A DNA stretch of 7,457 nucleotides, from positions 1-7,457 of the forward strand of contig DLMG01000026.1 of NCBI GenBank assembly GCA_002479245.1. Reading direction: 5' to 3'. Within the stretch, counting starts at the first letter, position 1; each line of letters begins with the position of its first letter. Made by a program: the position numbers and the translations under genes. Positions 1-7,215 of this stretch are shown in pieces. Under the pieces are notes generated by a model, which had not been told where the DNA came from, made no database searches, and was given only the letters and a program-made list of their open reading frames with translations. The stretch comes from Verrucomicrobia subdivision 3 bacterium UBA7542. GTDB lineage: Bacteria > Verrucomicrobiota > Verrucomicrobiia > Limisphaerales > UBA11358.

Positions 1-117
1 ACTTCGACTTCGGAATTCGGGCTGAGGTGAGTGCTGTCCCCGGCACGCGGACAAACAACGGTGGAAAGGAGGCGTTCCGCGTTCCAATCGGTTCCAGTCC
101 GGTTTATCGAATCCGAC
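1..117. other. Non-coding tail after the TPR gene
   Basis: No gene is supported in these bases. On the minus strand, after the TAA at 120-118, three GGAAC words follow closely, then a GC-rich stretch with a small hairpin. There is no T-run, so no intrinsic terminator can be called. Confidence 0.5.
31..46. repeat. Small hairpin downstream of the TPR gene
   Basis: GTGCTG (31-36) can pair with CGGCAC (41-46), including one G-T wobble, around a TCCC loop. It is short. It may be part of the same class of dispersed GC-rich palindromes seen near 7100, or it may be chance. Confidence 0.3.
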
Positions 118-3100
118 TTACTTTAATTCCGCCAATATCCGTTTTGCTTCAACGGCTTGTGTGCCGGACAAATTCAAATCCAAGGCCCGCTGGAGAGAGG
201 TTTTGCTTTCCGCGCGATTTTTGAGGTGATATTGAGTCATGCCCAGGTAATACATCAACTCCGCGTCCCGGTTTTTTTGGCGGGCGCTTTCCTGCAATAG
301 ATTTGCGGCGCGCGGATAATCCCCTTGGCGAAATACGATGATGCCCAGAGTCTTGGCAACTTCCGGATCGTCGGGAAAGGCTTTGCGGGCTTTGACCGCA
401 AGCGCGTAAGCCTTGGCGTCGTTGTTCGGATCTTTCGCGTAGAGGATGGCGAGTTGTTTTTGGGCCGGGGCGAAATCAGGGTAGTGGTTTAAGACGTCTT
501 CGTAAGTTCGCCCGGCCGTCGCCAGATCGGGTTTCTGCTCGGCGATGGCGGCCTTGACCATGAGTGCCGGCACGTAATCGGGAACGGATTTCAGAATTGC
601 CTCGACTTGCGATTGTGCGGCCAATGCTTGCGCCGGCTTGTCCGCAAGGTCGGTCATCGCCAGAAAACGTTTGGCTTCGTTGGTTCGGGAGAAGGCGGCC
701 CCGGTCTGCAAAGCGTTTTGCACCGCAATTCTTGCATCCGGCACCCGGCCCACACTGTAAAATGCTTCCCCCAGATCATAAAGCACCTCCGGATTTTGCG
801 GCTGAACCTGGGCGGTCAATTGGAGCAAGTTTAACGACCATTCATAGTCACCCGTCAGAAAGGCCAAGCGGCCCAAAGTGTGGGTCACCAGCGGATCGTT
901 CGGCGTCAATTTATAGGCCGCCTTGGCCAGATTGAAGGCTTTTTGTGGGTCTTGGGGAGCATACAGTCGTGCCAAATTCACCATGGCCATGACATTTTGC
1001 GGGTTGGCTTGCAAGGCCGCTTCGTAAGTGGCAATGGCCTTGTCCATCGTCCCTTCGCGCTGATAGATGGCCGCGAGCCGCGCGAGGGCAACGGGGTCAT
1101 TGGGCTGATTGGCCGTTCGCTTTTCGAGCCAGGCGCGCGTGTCAGGTCCGGCCGTTTTTGCGTCAATGGCCAACACTGCCAGACATTGATTGCATTCGTT
1201 CTTTTGAGGAAAATCTTCGTTGGGTAGAAGCGCACGCTGAAAAGCCGTCCTGGCATTCGCCTCATCCCCCATCATGTAATACGTCATGCCCAGGTGAAAT
1301 TGAGCTTCCGGCACGGCATATAACTTATCCGCGCTTTCCCGCAGCAAACTCAACGCGGAGGAATACTGCCCCTTCTGGTAAAGAATCCATCCCAGCGTGT
1401 CAGCGATGGATGGATCCGTTGGAGCCAGGTTTCGGGCTTGGCGTGCCAATTGGTAGGCTTTGTCGAACTGGCCCAAATGTTCCGCGTAGAGACACGCCAG
1501 ATTGTTAATCGCCACACCATTGTTCGGAGCTATGGCCAGCAGCTTTTCATAGGCGTCGCGGGCGTCCTTATAGTCTTTCTCGGCGCTGTACGTGATGCCC
1601 ATGAGCATCAATGCAGCAACATCCTTTGGGTTTTTGGCCAGCGCCGCTTGCAGATCGGCCAAAGCCTTCTGGTTTTGATTGGCGGCAGTGTAGAGTTGAG
1701 CCAGCATCAAATACGCCAGTTGGGAATCGGGCTGCAACTCGATGGCTTTTAACAACGCGCTTTCCGCCTGGTTCGTATCGCCCCGGGCAACCAGGACTTT
1801 CGCCAAAAGCAACTGCAACGCCGCCGCCTTGGGATTTTGTCCGGCCTGTTGTTGCACGCGTTGCTGCGCGGCGGCGTATTGCTTTTCCATCAGGTCCAAA
1901 TTCACCGCTTGTTCCAACGCCGGCAAATAATCGGGCGCCAGCTCGAGCGCGTGGTCAAATTCCATGCGCGCCTCGGTGTTTTTCTTTTGCTGGAGAAACG
2001 CTGTTCCCAGCAGCAAGGGGACCTGCGGATTTTGGGGGTATGCCTTTTCCAGTTCACGATAAATTTGAACCGCGCTGTCCGGACGGCCTTGGGCGCGATA
2101 GGCGTCGGCCAGCAACAATCGGGCGGACACGATTTGAGGTTGCTGTTGAGTCAACTGCTCCAGGGAAATAATCGCAGGCGCAACATTTCCGTTCCGGATC
2201 TGGATTTCGGCCAGCAACAGAATCGCATCGCCAAACTTGGGGTTCAGGTTCACGGCCTGGTTTAGATTGCCGACGGCTTTGTCGGTTTCATTGTTTGCGA
2301 GACGGGCCAGGGCCAGTTGGTAATAGACCGCCGGCACCTGGGGGAACATCTTTGCCATTCTCTCAAAGCCGGCGATGGCCTGGTCCGTCTGGCCTTGCTG
2401 TAGTTCCAAGCGGCCTTGCAACAGCAAACCCCCAAAATTCTGCGGGTCGCGGCTCAAGACGTTGCCGAGCAAGGTGGTGCCGTCGGCATACTTTTTCTCG
2501 GCGGCGGCAAGTTGGGCCAATCCTATCCATGCCGGCAGATAATCCGGCGTCTTTTTGACAATGTCTTCCAACAACTGTTTTCCCGCAGCGGAGTCTCCCG
2601 TCAGAATTTTGAACTGGGCGTATTGCAGCGTTTTGCCCGATCTGGGCGGAGCCAGGTCCGCCGCCGTCTTGAAAGCCTGGTCCGCCTGTTTCACGTCATT
2701 TTGCGCCACATACCAATTTCCCAGCGCGGCGTAGGCGTCGCTGAATTTGGGATCGAGCTTCACGGCGCGTTTGAGGTCGGCTTCCGCTGTTTTGAGGTCG
2801 CCCTGGCGGAACGAAAGCGCCCCCAAAGCCACTTCCAGCGGCGCGGTTTCACCTGTTTGCGACATTTTTTGCAGGCGCAGGCGGGTTTCGGCGATTTGAT
2901 TCGTCGCGGCGGCTTCCGCCAGTAGGATTGGCGCTTGAGCGTCCTTGGGGTTTTTATCAAGGACGAAGCTGGCCTCGTCCCGCGCTTCCTTCAACTTTCC
3001 GGCCCCCAGATAGATGGCGCCCAGCTTCAAGCGCACCTCGAGGTTGTTGGTGGCCAATTGCTGGGCCCGGCCCAGGATCTGAGCCGCCTCCAAAAGACGC

Positions 3101-3333
3101 CCCTGGTCGAAATAAATGACACCGAGACGGCTCCACGCCTGGGCGTTCTGCGGGGCATTCCGCAGCACATTCTTATATTCGATTTCCGCCTGATCGTATT
3201 GGCCGGAATTAAAATACCGGTCCGCCCGCTTTAGATGGTAGGACTCCTTCAACTTGGCGGTGCAACCGGCGCCCGCGATGGCCACGAGCATGAGCACGGT
3301 CAGCGTCGGAACCAAATAAGCAAATTTACGCAT
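118..3333 (-). CDS. Giant TPR-repeat lipoprotein of the exosortase/PEP-CTERM system (PrsT-like)
   Basis: This 1071-residue protein is almost entirely tetratricopeptide repeats behind a lipoprotein signal. Residues 1-23 have a basic start (MRK), a hydrophobic core and a lipobox-like GAGC with Cys24 as the likely lipidated residue; Gly rather than Leu at -3 is slightly atypical. From about residue 32 helix-turn-helix units follow with the usual A/G/Y/P pattern (for example YFNSGQYDQAEIEYKNVL). TPR arrays bind proteins, so a periplasmic membrane-anchored scaffold is expected. The family I recognise is the TPR lipoprotein that accompanies exosortases (TIGR02917-like, PrsT). Seen directly: three tandem blocks of about 175 residues make up roughly residues 547-1071, each ending in a cap of the form LYA...DP...TLG...LG...AL...EAKR-LA. 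The first cap carries C714xxC717 instead of the Ala and Phe/Ile found in the others. The ATG at 3333 overlaps the exosortase stop by 8 bases and has no good Shine-Dalgarno, suggesting translational coupling. The partner protein is unknown. Confidence 0.93.
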   Translation of the reverse strand: MRKFAYLVPTLTVLMLVAIAGAGCTAKLKESYHLKRADRYFNSGQYDQAEIEYKNVLRNAPQNAQAWSRLGVIYFDQGRLLEAAQILGRAQQLATNNLEVRLKLGAIYLGAGKLKEARDEASFVLDKNPKDAQAPILLAEAAATNQIAETRLRLQKMSQTGETAPLEVALGALSFRQGDLKTAEADLKRAVKLDPKFSDAYAALGNWYVAQNDVKQADQAFKTAADLAPPRSGKTLQYAQFKILTGDSAAGKQLLEDIVKKTPDYLPAWIGLAQLAAAEKKYADGTTLLGNVLSRDPQNFGGLLLQGRLELQQGQTDQAIAGFERMAKMFPQVPAVYYQLALARLANNETDKAVGNLNQAVNLNPKFGDAILLLAEIQIRNGNVAPAIISLEQLTQQQPQIVSARLLLADAYRAQGRPDSAVQIYRELEKAYPQNPQVPLLLGTAFLQQKKNTEARMEFDHALELAPDYLPALEQAVNLDLMEKQYAAAQQRVQQQAGQNPKAAALQLLLAKVLVARGDTNQAESALLKAIELQPDSQLAYLMLAQLYTAANQNQKALADLQAALAKNPKDVAALMLMGITYSAEKDYKDARDAYEKLLAIAPNNGVAINNLACLYAEHLGQFDKAYQLARQARNLAPTDPSIADTLGWILYQKGQYSSALSLLRESADKLYAVPEAQFHLGMTYYMMGDEANARTAFQRALLPNEDFPQKNECNQCLAVLAIDAKTAGPDTRAWLEKRTANQPNDPVALARLAAIYQREGTMDKAIATYEAALQANPQNVMAMVNLARLYAPQDPQKAFNLAKAAYKLTPNDPLVTHTLGRLAFLTGDYEWSLNLLQLTAQVQPQNPEVLYDLGEAFYSVGRVPDARIAVQNALQTGAAFSRTNEAKRFLAMTDLADKPAQALAAQSQVEAILKSVPDYVPALMVKAAIAEQKPDLATAGRTYEDVLNHYPDFAPAQKQLAILYAKDPNNDAKAYALAVKARKAFPDDPEVAKTLGIIVFRQGDYPRAANLLQESARQKNRDAELMYYLGMTQYHLKNRAESKTSLQRALDLNLSGTQAVEAKRILAELK

Positions 3334-4312
3334 GTTCTATTTCGGAGGTTTTGGGTTTGGATTTCCCCCCGGCCTGGTCGGATTTTTGAAGCATGACCAA
3401 CAATATAAAGATGGGAATCAAAGACAAGACAAAAAATATCGGCCCGCCCTTGCGGTGAATGGGAGAATTGATCATCTGGGGCCCCAGGTGAACGCAAAGT
3501 TCGCCAATGGTGAAAACTCGAAAGCCGTTCCGGAGAATGCCCAGCGGAATCACCGCCAGTATAAACACGGCCCGCTTCCAGGGTGTGCGCAGAAAAACAT
3601 AGCTGGCCAGCAGACTGGTGATGAACAACACCAGGCTGGAATGGATGCCGCTGCATTCCGGGCCGATTTGAATGGTGATTCCTGGCAGTTGAAACACCAG
3701 ACCATTTTCAAAAAACGGCGTGTCCGACAGCCTGAAAAATCCTTGGGCAACTACGGCGGAACCATATTGCAGAAAGGAATCAATCCCGCGCACGGCAACC
3801 GCAGGAAGTGGCACCATGAAAACCAGGAAGCCCAACGGAAAAGCGGCGGCGCGCAGAATTTCCCTCCCCAAAAACAGGCAGCCCGCGCCGAAAAAGAACA
3901 GCAGGAAGGAAATCATCATCACCGCCAGATAATCGTCCTCCACCAGTTTCAAGCGGGGACGGAGAACGAGCCAGTAAGCGATGATCACCACCGTCCCGGC
4001 CGTCAGGAACCCCGCCGCTGCTTTGCGGGCCGGCTGGGAACAAGTCGGAAAACTCCCTCTCTTCAACCAGACCAGATACAGGCTGATGAATGGAATCAGC
4101 AGGATGTAGGAATACAACTCGCTGCCAGCCGCGAACCATATCAGGTCCCACAGCGGAATTCCGAAACAAAGTGCGAGGACCAGTGTCGCCAGCCCAAAGC
4201 TCCGCAGTTGCCGGGCCGACCCGGCCGGTTCCAAACGTTGCGCCGGAGGCGATTGCGCCGCCGGATTTGGCTGGGGGTCATTGGTCAATCTGACAGCTTT
4301 GTCTCGCGGCAT
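3326..4312 (-). CDS. Exosortase (exosortase/archaeosortase family transpeptidase-like membrane protease)
   Basis: Exosortases are multi-pass inner-membrane cysteine enzymes that recognise C-terminal PEP-CTERM-like tags on secreted proteins and cleave or transfer them, usually in exopolysaccharide-producing cells. The 328-residue product shows about eight hydrophobic segments (roughly 38-56, 61-82, 100-118, 128-148, 153-172, 224-242, 246-262 and 290-309). The family triad is visible: Cys220 in GPECSGI, Arg265 in LRNGFRV (Arg261 lies just before it) and His286 in SPIHRKGG. The N-terminal 35 residues are Pro/Gln/Ala-rich and probably cytoplasmic. The protein ends soon after the last membrane helix with a charged tail, so there is no fused EpsI/DUF3485 domain, and no separate EpsI gene is next to it. 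The ATG at 4312 has only a weak purine stretch upstream. The 130 bases back to the barrel-protein stop contain no convincing terminator, so the two may be cotranscribed. The subtype and its target tag cannot be read from this window. Confidence 0.95.
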   Translation of the reverse strand: MPRDKAVRLTNDPQPNPAAQSPPAQRLEPAGSARQLRSFGLATLVLALCFGIPLWDLIWFAAGSELYSYILLIPFISLYLVWLKRGSFPTCSQPARKAAAGFLTAGTVVIIAYWLVLRPRLKLVEDDYLAVMMISFLLFFFGAGCLFLGREILRAAAFPLGFLVFMVPLPAVAVRGIDSFLQYGSAVVAQGFFRLSDTPFFENGLVFQLPGITIQIGPECSGIHSSLVLFITSLLASYVFLRTPWKRAVFILAVIPLGILRNGFRVFTIGELCVHLGPQMINSPIHRKGGPIFFVLSLIPIFILLVMLQKSDQAGGKSKPKTSEIEHA

Positions 4313-4442
4313 GTCGTTTTCTTGTAGTGAATGGTGGTGGTGAGGTTTGCCCGTTCGGCGCGCGGGTTCCCGGCAAGCCGGTTCGTCAGAAGCCCCACCC
4401 CGCCAAAAAATGAACCGCCACCCAATGAATCAAATGAACTTT

Positions 4443-5759
4443 TCAATACCGGTATCCAATTTCAATCCCTACCTGGTTGCTCGTGTAGGCAAAGCCGGAC
4501 TGGCTGGAAGAATTGTCACTATACTGGTAAAACATCGAAACCGTTCCCTGCTTGAGCAAGGGACGAGTCAGCCGGGCATTGAAGGAGTAATAATTATCGG
4601 TGCGGCCGGTCGAAAGTGCGACGGATGAAGAACCAATCGAGGAGATATACTTGGATGTGCCATAACCCCCGGATAAATCCAGATACAATTTTCCAAGCAG
4701 GCGCTGGTTCAGATCACCCGTGATTCCTGTGCTTTCGACCACCTGGTTTTGAAAGTAGGACGTGCTCACGGTGCGGCTGGCGCTCAAGCTCAATTTGGTT
4801 TGTTCAAAAGGCTGGTATTGGATGGTGGCGCCAAAGATGGGGGTGACCAGATCGCTCGCGCCGCCGCTCAAATACTGCTGGTCTTCCACGCCGCCGCTCA
4901 ACTGAAAGCTGATTTTGTCCGTCGCCCGCCAGTTGACCCGGGCTTGATATTGCTCGTTGATTGAATCCGGGCTGCCGTCCTGAATGGTGTAACCAAAGCC
5001 GGCGCCAATGCCGGCATTAAACCTGGGCCAGAATTGATAGTTCAACCAGTCCATTGTTGACCACGCCTTGGAGTTCGCCAGATTTTGCAGATAGTTTGTC
5101 GGGCTTGCCCCGTTCCCGACGTAGTTAAGATTCTGGCTCAATCCCATGTCCAGCGATATTTTATCGTTGAACTGATACGAAGCATTGAGTGCGGTTGAAT
5201 AGGTTTCCTGGTCGGTTTGCGCGGCAGTCTCGACATTCGGATCGGAGGAGGAGGCATAGCTTTGTGAACCGCTCAAAAACCAGTCGCCACAAGCCGTTCC
5301 CCAGCCCAATTGCACGGATTGATCCACCGTGTTTCGGAAACGGCTGCTGGAATAAAAACTCAAGGTCGGCGTGTAATCCAGGGTCCAGTGGTCGCCCAGG
5401 TTGAACTGGACTCCCGGCGAAACCTCCTGAACGATCGTATTCTGTTGCTGACCCGGTGACGATTGAATCCCATTTCCATAGAGAAATTGGTAGTCCAGAT
5501 GGGGGTGGAGGGTGACCGGTCCCCATTGTAACGGCAGCGGAGGAACGGTTTCTGACGGGGCGAACACTTGCATCGGATTGTTGTTCTGATGCTCCTGCAC
5601 GGCGGCCGGGGTCGCCGGCGTCGGCGGAGGCGACGAGAGGACATCCTGCGCCAGCGCCGGGCAGATGGGCAGAAAGAGACACAGCACCGCCACTCCACAC
5701 CGGCGGAAGAACGATGGCATCCTTGCCATGTCGCGGATAAAAGAGGTTCGATTTGGCAT
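4443..5759 (-). CDS. Secreted outer-membrane beta-barrel protein of the exosortase/polysaccharide locus
   Basis: This protein has 438 residues from the ATG at 5759. A signal peptide is clear: basic residues RR at 19-20, a hydrophobic core, and a signal peptidase I site ALA-QD after residue 37. A Pro/Ala/Gln/Asn-rich linker follows (about 42-85). The rest alternates short amphipathic strands rich in Tyr, Ser, Asn and Gln with turns, as in beta-barrels. The chain ends in GIEIGYRY, a C-terminal aromatic strand of the kind recognised by the BAM assembly machine. The pattern resembles the barrel proteins found in exosortase and EPS operons (EpsL-like or BBP2-type), but assignment to one family is inference. 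A role in polysaccharide export or surface anchoring fits the neighbours. An in-frame GTG at 5771 would add four residues; ATG at 5759 is preferred for its GGTGA at 8-base spacing. ATGs at 5729 and 5720 also keep the signal peptide but lack a ribosome site. No PEP-CTERM-like tag is present. Confidence 0.85.
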   Translation of the reverse strand: MPNRTSFIRDMARMPSFFRRCGVAVLCLFLPICPALAQDVLSSPPPTPATPAAVQEHQNNNPMQVFAPSETVPPLPLQWGPVTLHPHLDYQFLYGNGIQSSPGQQQNTIVQEVSPGVQFNLGDHWTLDYTPTLSFYSSSRFRNTVDQSVQLGWGTACGDWFLSGSQSYASSSDPNVETAAQTDQETYSTALNASYQFNDKISLDMGLSQNLNYVGNGASPTNYLQNLANSKAWSTMDWLNYQFWPRFNAGIGAGFGYTIQDGSPDSINEQYQARVNWRATDKISFQLSGGVEDQQYLSGGASDLVTPIFGATIQYQPFEQTKLSLSASRTVSTSYFQNQVVESTGITGDLNQRLLGKLYLDLSGGYGTSKYISSIGSSSVALSTGRTDNYYSFNARLTRPLLKQGTVSMFYQYSDNSSSQSGFAYTSNQVGIEIGYRY

Positions 5760-5767
5760 TTTCACTT

Positions 5768-5772
5768 TCACC
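5768..5772 (-). promoter_or_regulatory. Probable ribosome binding site for the beta-barrel protein
   Basis: On the minus strand GGTGA lies 8 bases before the ATG at 5759. It is a partial match to the anti-Shine-Dalgarno sequence, and it favours 5759 over the upstream GTG at 5771, which it overlaps. Confidence 0.4.
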
Positions 5773-5891
5773 GACCGGACAATGTTGTTGCAGAGGTGAT
5801 CACAAGGAGCAAGGCATTTGTTCAGCGGGCATTGGTTTGATTTGCTTAAATTGAAGAGCCGCGCCGGCGTTTCCGAACCGGCAGAGGCCGT

Positions 5892-6878
5892 TCAATGAAC
5901 GCCCGCTCCGGCAAATTTCGCGGACGGCGACGCCGTTTGCCACCGCTTCAGGGCGTCTTCCAGCGCCTCCTCCACGGGACGCATTCTCACGCCGAGCGAG
6001 AGGAGCTTGGAGGCGTCCAGGATGCAATTGGAACGCGGTGTTTTCGCCTGGCAACGGTAAAACTCCTCGTCATTTTTCCAGAACTCAAAGCGCCGGTCCG
6101 GCTTGAGAATTCGCTGGATCATTTCAACGATCCGCCGCGTCGTGACCGCGCCGGGATTCACCACGTTATAAATACCGAACGGTGCCTGCCGCTCCCAAAG
6201 CTCCAGACACGCCCGCACAAATTCATCCAGGTGCGAAATCGAGTTCACGTTGTCATAAACCCTGGCGTAGTGCTGGAGTTTTGAGAGCAGGTTCCTGGTT
6301 TCGTCGTACTCGTTGAACGGCATTCTGGGGCGCCAGATGTAGCTCTGCCCCACTCCCCGAATCGCCTCTTCGGCCAGGGCCTTGGTTCCGCTGTAAAAGT
6401 TGCAGGGCGCGTGCCGGAAGGAAAAGTTGGGTTCATCCCATTCGGTAAAACCATAAATCTTCTCGGGATGCTCGGCGAACAGCCTCCGTATTTCCGGTTG
6501 ATTGAGGTCTCTTTCAATCCGCATTCGTCCCCACTCTGCCGCCACCTTGGCTCCCACGTAAATGCAGCCCGAAGAAACGTGCCCCCACGGCGTGTTGTTC
6601 AGGAGGCAGACCCGTGCAATGGTTTGGGGGAGCAGCGCATTCCCACACAACACTTCCTCCCGCGCCAATTCGCAGGCGTCCACGTTGGGGTTGGGCGCGT
6701 AGCCCGCTGCATTGATGATAAACTCCGGCCTCATTTTCCGGACGTAATCGAACAAAATGTGGAAACTGGTGTAATCAATCGCCTTGCGCGTCAGCGGAAT
6801 GAAAGGCCATCTCCGCCGGCGCAGTTCGGACGAAAAAGCCTGACCGACATAGCCACTGGCTCCTAATAACAGGATCAT
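5892..6878 (-). CDS. NAD(P)-dependent sugar-nucleotide epimerase/reductase, NRS/ER (UER1)- or RmlD-like
   Basis: This is an extended short-chain dehydrogenase of 328 residues. The nucleotide-binding G6ASGYVG12 lies at the N-terminus, a conserved strand ends in INAAG (about 55-59), the active-site Ser pair is at 102-103 (HVSSGCIY), and the catalytic Y162xxxK166 sits in FYSGTKALAE. The overall plan matches RmlD-type 4-keto reductases. Specific stretches (NPNVDACE, SSGCIY, GFTEWDEPNF, RPRMPF, SISHLDE, NVVNPGAV, PRSNCILDASKL) line up, as I recall them, with plant UER1 and the C-terminal half of RHM, the bifunctional 3,5-epimerase/4-reductase that finishes UDP- or dTDP-rhamnose. A deoxysugar role is therefore inferred; epimerase activity is unproven. 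An in-frame ATG at 6932 would add 18 residues before the first Rossmann strand, which is unlikely; ATG 6878 has a GAGG upstream. The enzyme is cytoplasmic. The barrel-protein start lies 132 bases beyond the stop, and a nucleotide-sugar dehydrogenase lies upstream, so it sits in a polysaccharide precursor cluster. Confidence 0.88.
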   Translation of the reverse strand: MILLLGASGYVGQAFSSELRRRRWPFIPLTRKAIDYTSFHILFDYVRKMRPEFIINAAGYAPNPNVDACELAREEVLCGNALLPQTIARVCLLNNTPWGHVSSGCIYVGAKVAAEWGRMRIERDLNQPEIRRLFAEHPEKIYGFTEWDEPNFSFRHAPCNFYSGTKALAEEAIRGVGQSYIWRPRMPFNEYDETRNLLSKLQHYARVYDNVNSISHLDEFVRACLELWERQAPFGIYNVVNPGAVTTRRIVEMIQRILKPDRRFEFWKNDEEFYRCQAKTPRSNCILDASKLLSLGVRMRPVEEALEDALKRWQTASPSAKFAGAGVH

Positions 6879-6888
6879 AACCGGAATA

Positions 6889-6892
6889 CCTC
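6889..6892 (-). promoter_or_regulatory. Ribosome binding site supporting the 6878 start
   Basis: GAGG on the minus strand lies 10 bases before the ATG at 6878. It falls inside the longer reading frame that begins at 6932. Together with the position of the Rossmann strand it argues that the true protein begins at 6878. Confidence 0.5.
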
Positions 6893-7100
6893 GCTTTCTA
6901 TGCCGAAATTTTGTACGGGTCGGTGTGACCACTCCGTTGCACCAATCCAGGCAGCGCCATCAGAAAAAATGGAACGGACGCTTCAAAGGGTGCGTCGTAA
7001 TTTTTGGAAATCGCTGTGATCCATTTCTGATTCCAGATTCTGGATTTTGGATTCGCAAGTTATACCATTTCCCAATGGTGACCGGAGCAAACCGGGGTGG

Positions 7101-7122
7101 GGCGGGCAGTCCTCTGCCCGCC
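7101..7122. repeat. Perfect 9-bp GC-rich hairpin
   Basis: GGCGGGCAG (7101-7109) and CTGCCCGCC (7114-7122) are exact reverse complements around a four-base TCCT loop. No T-run follows on either strand, so a repeat element is more likely than a rho-independent terminator. Confidence 0.75.
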
Positions 7123-7129
7123 GCAGGAT

Positions 7130-7151
7130 GGCGCGCACGGAGTGACGCGCC
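7130..7151. repeat. Second GC-rich hairpin with a bulged A
   Basis: GGCGCGCAC (7130-7138) pairs with GTG (7142-7144) and CGCGCC (7146-7151), with a GGA loop and a single unpaired A at 7145. It stands 7 bases after the preceding hairpin. The two probably belong to one repeat unit. Confidence 0.6.
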
Positions 7152-7185
7152 CTACCCATGATATGCCGAATTTCATGGAGAAATG

Positions 7186-7215
7186 GTAGCAGAGCCCCCG
7201 CACGTCGGCTGCTAC
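7186..7215. repeat. Inverted repeat GTAGCAG / CTGCTAC
   Basis: GTAGCAG (7186-7192) and CTGCTAC (7209-7215) are exact reverse complements around a 16-base GC-rich spacer. The left arm shares three bases with the GAAATGGTA arm, and the right arm touches the second GTTATACCA copy, so the parts form one interlocked structure. Confidence 0.6.

Noticed and set aside
1611..2171. A 186-codon plus-strand frame inside the TPR gene
   Set aside because: It has no family features and is Pro/Arg-rich. The opposite strand encodes continuous TPRs across this stretch.
3332..4327. A 331-codon open frame on the plus strand covering the whole exosortase gene
   Set aside because: It is the exact antisense of a gene with an intact catalytic triad. 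Its product is rich in Gln, Asn, Arg and Pro with no recognisable domain or membrane segment, as expected of an antisense shadow in GC-rich DNA.
4443..4530. PEP-CTERM-like sorting tail at the end of the barrel protein
   Set aside because: The C-terminus is a beta-strand ending in YRY, with no hydrophobic helix followed by a basic cluster.
5796..5803. 8-base palindrome GTGATCAC about 40 bases before the barrel-protein start, as a possible operator
   Set aside because: It is a single short palindrome with no second copy and no recognisable promoter around it, so it could be chance.
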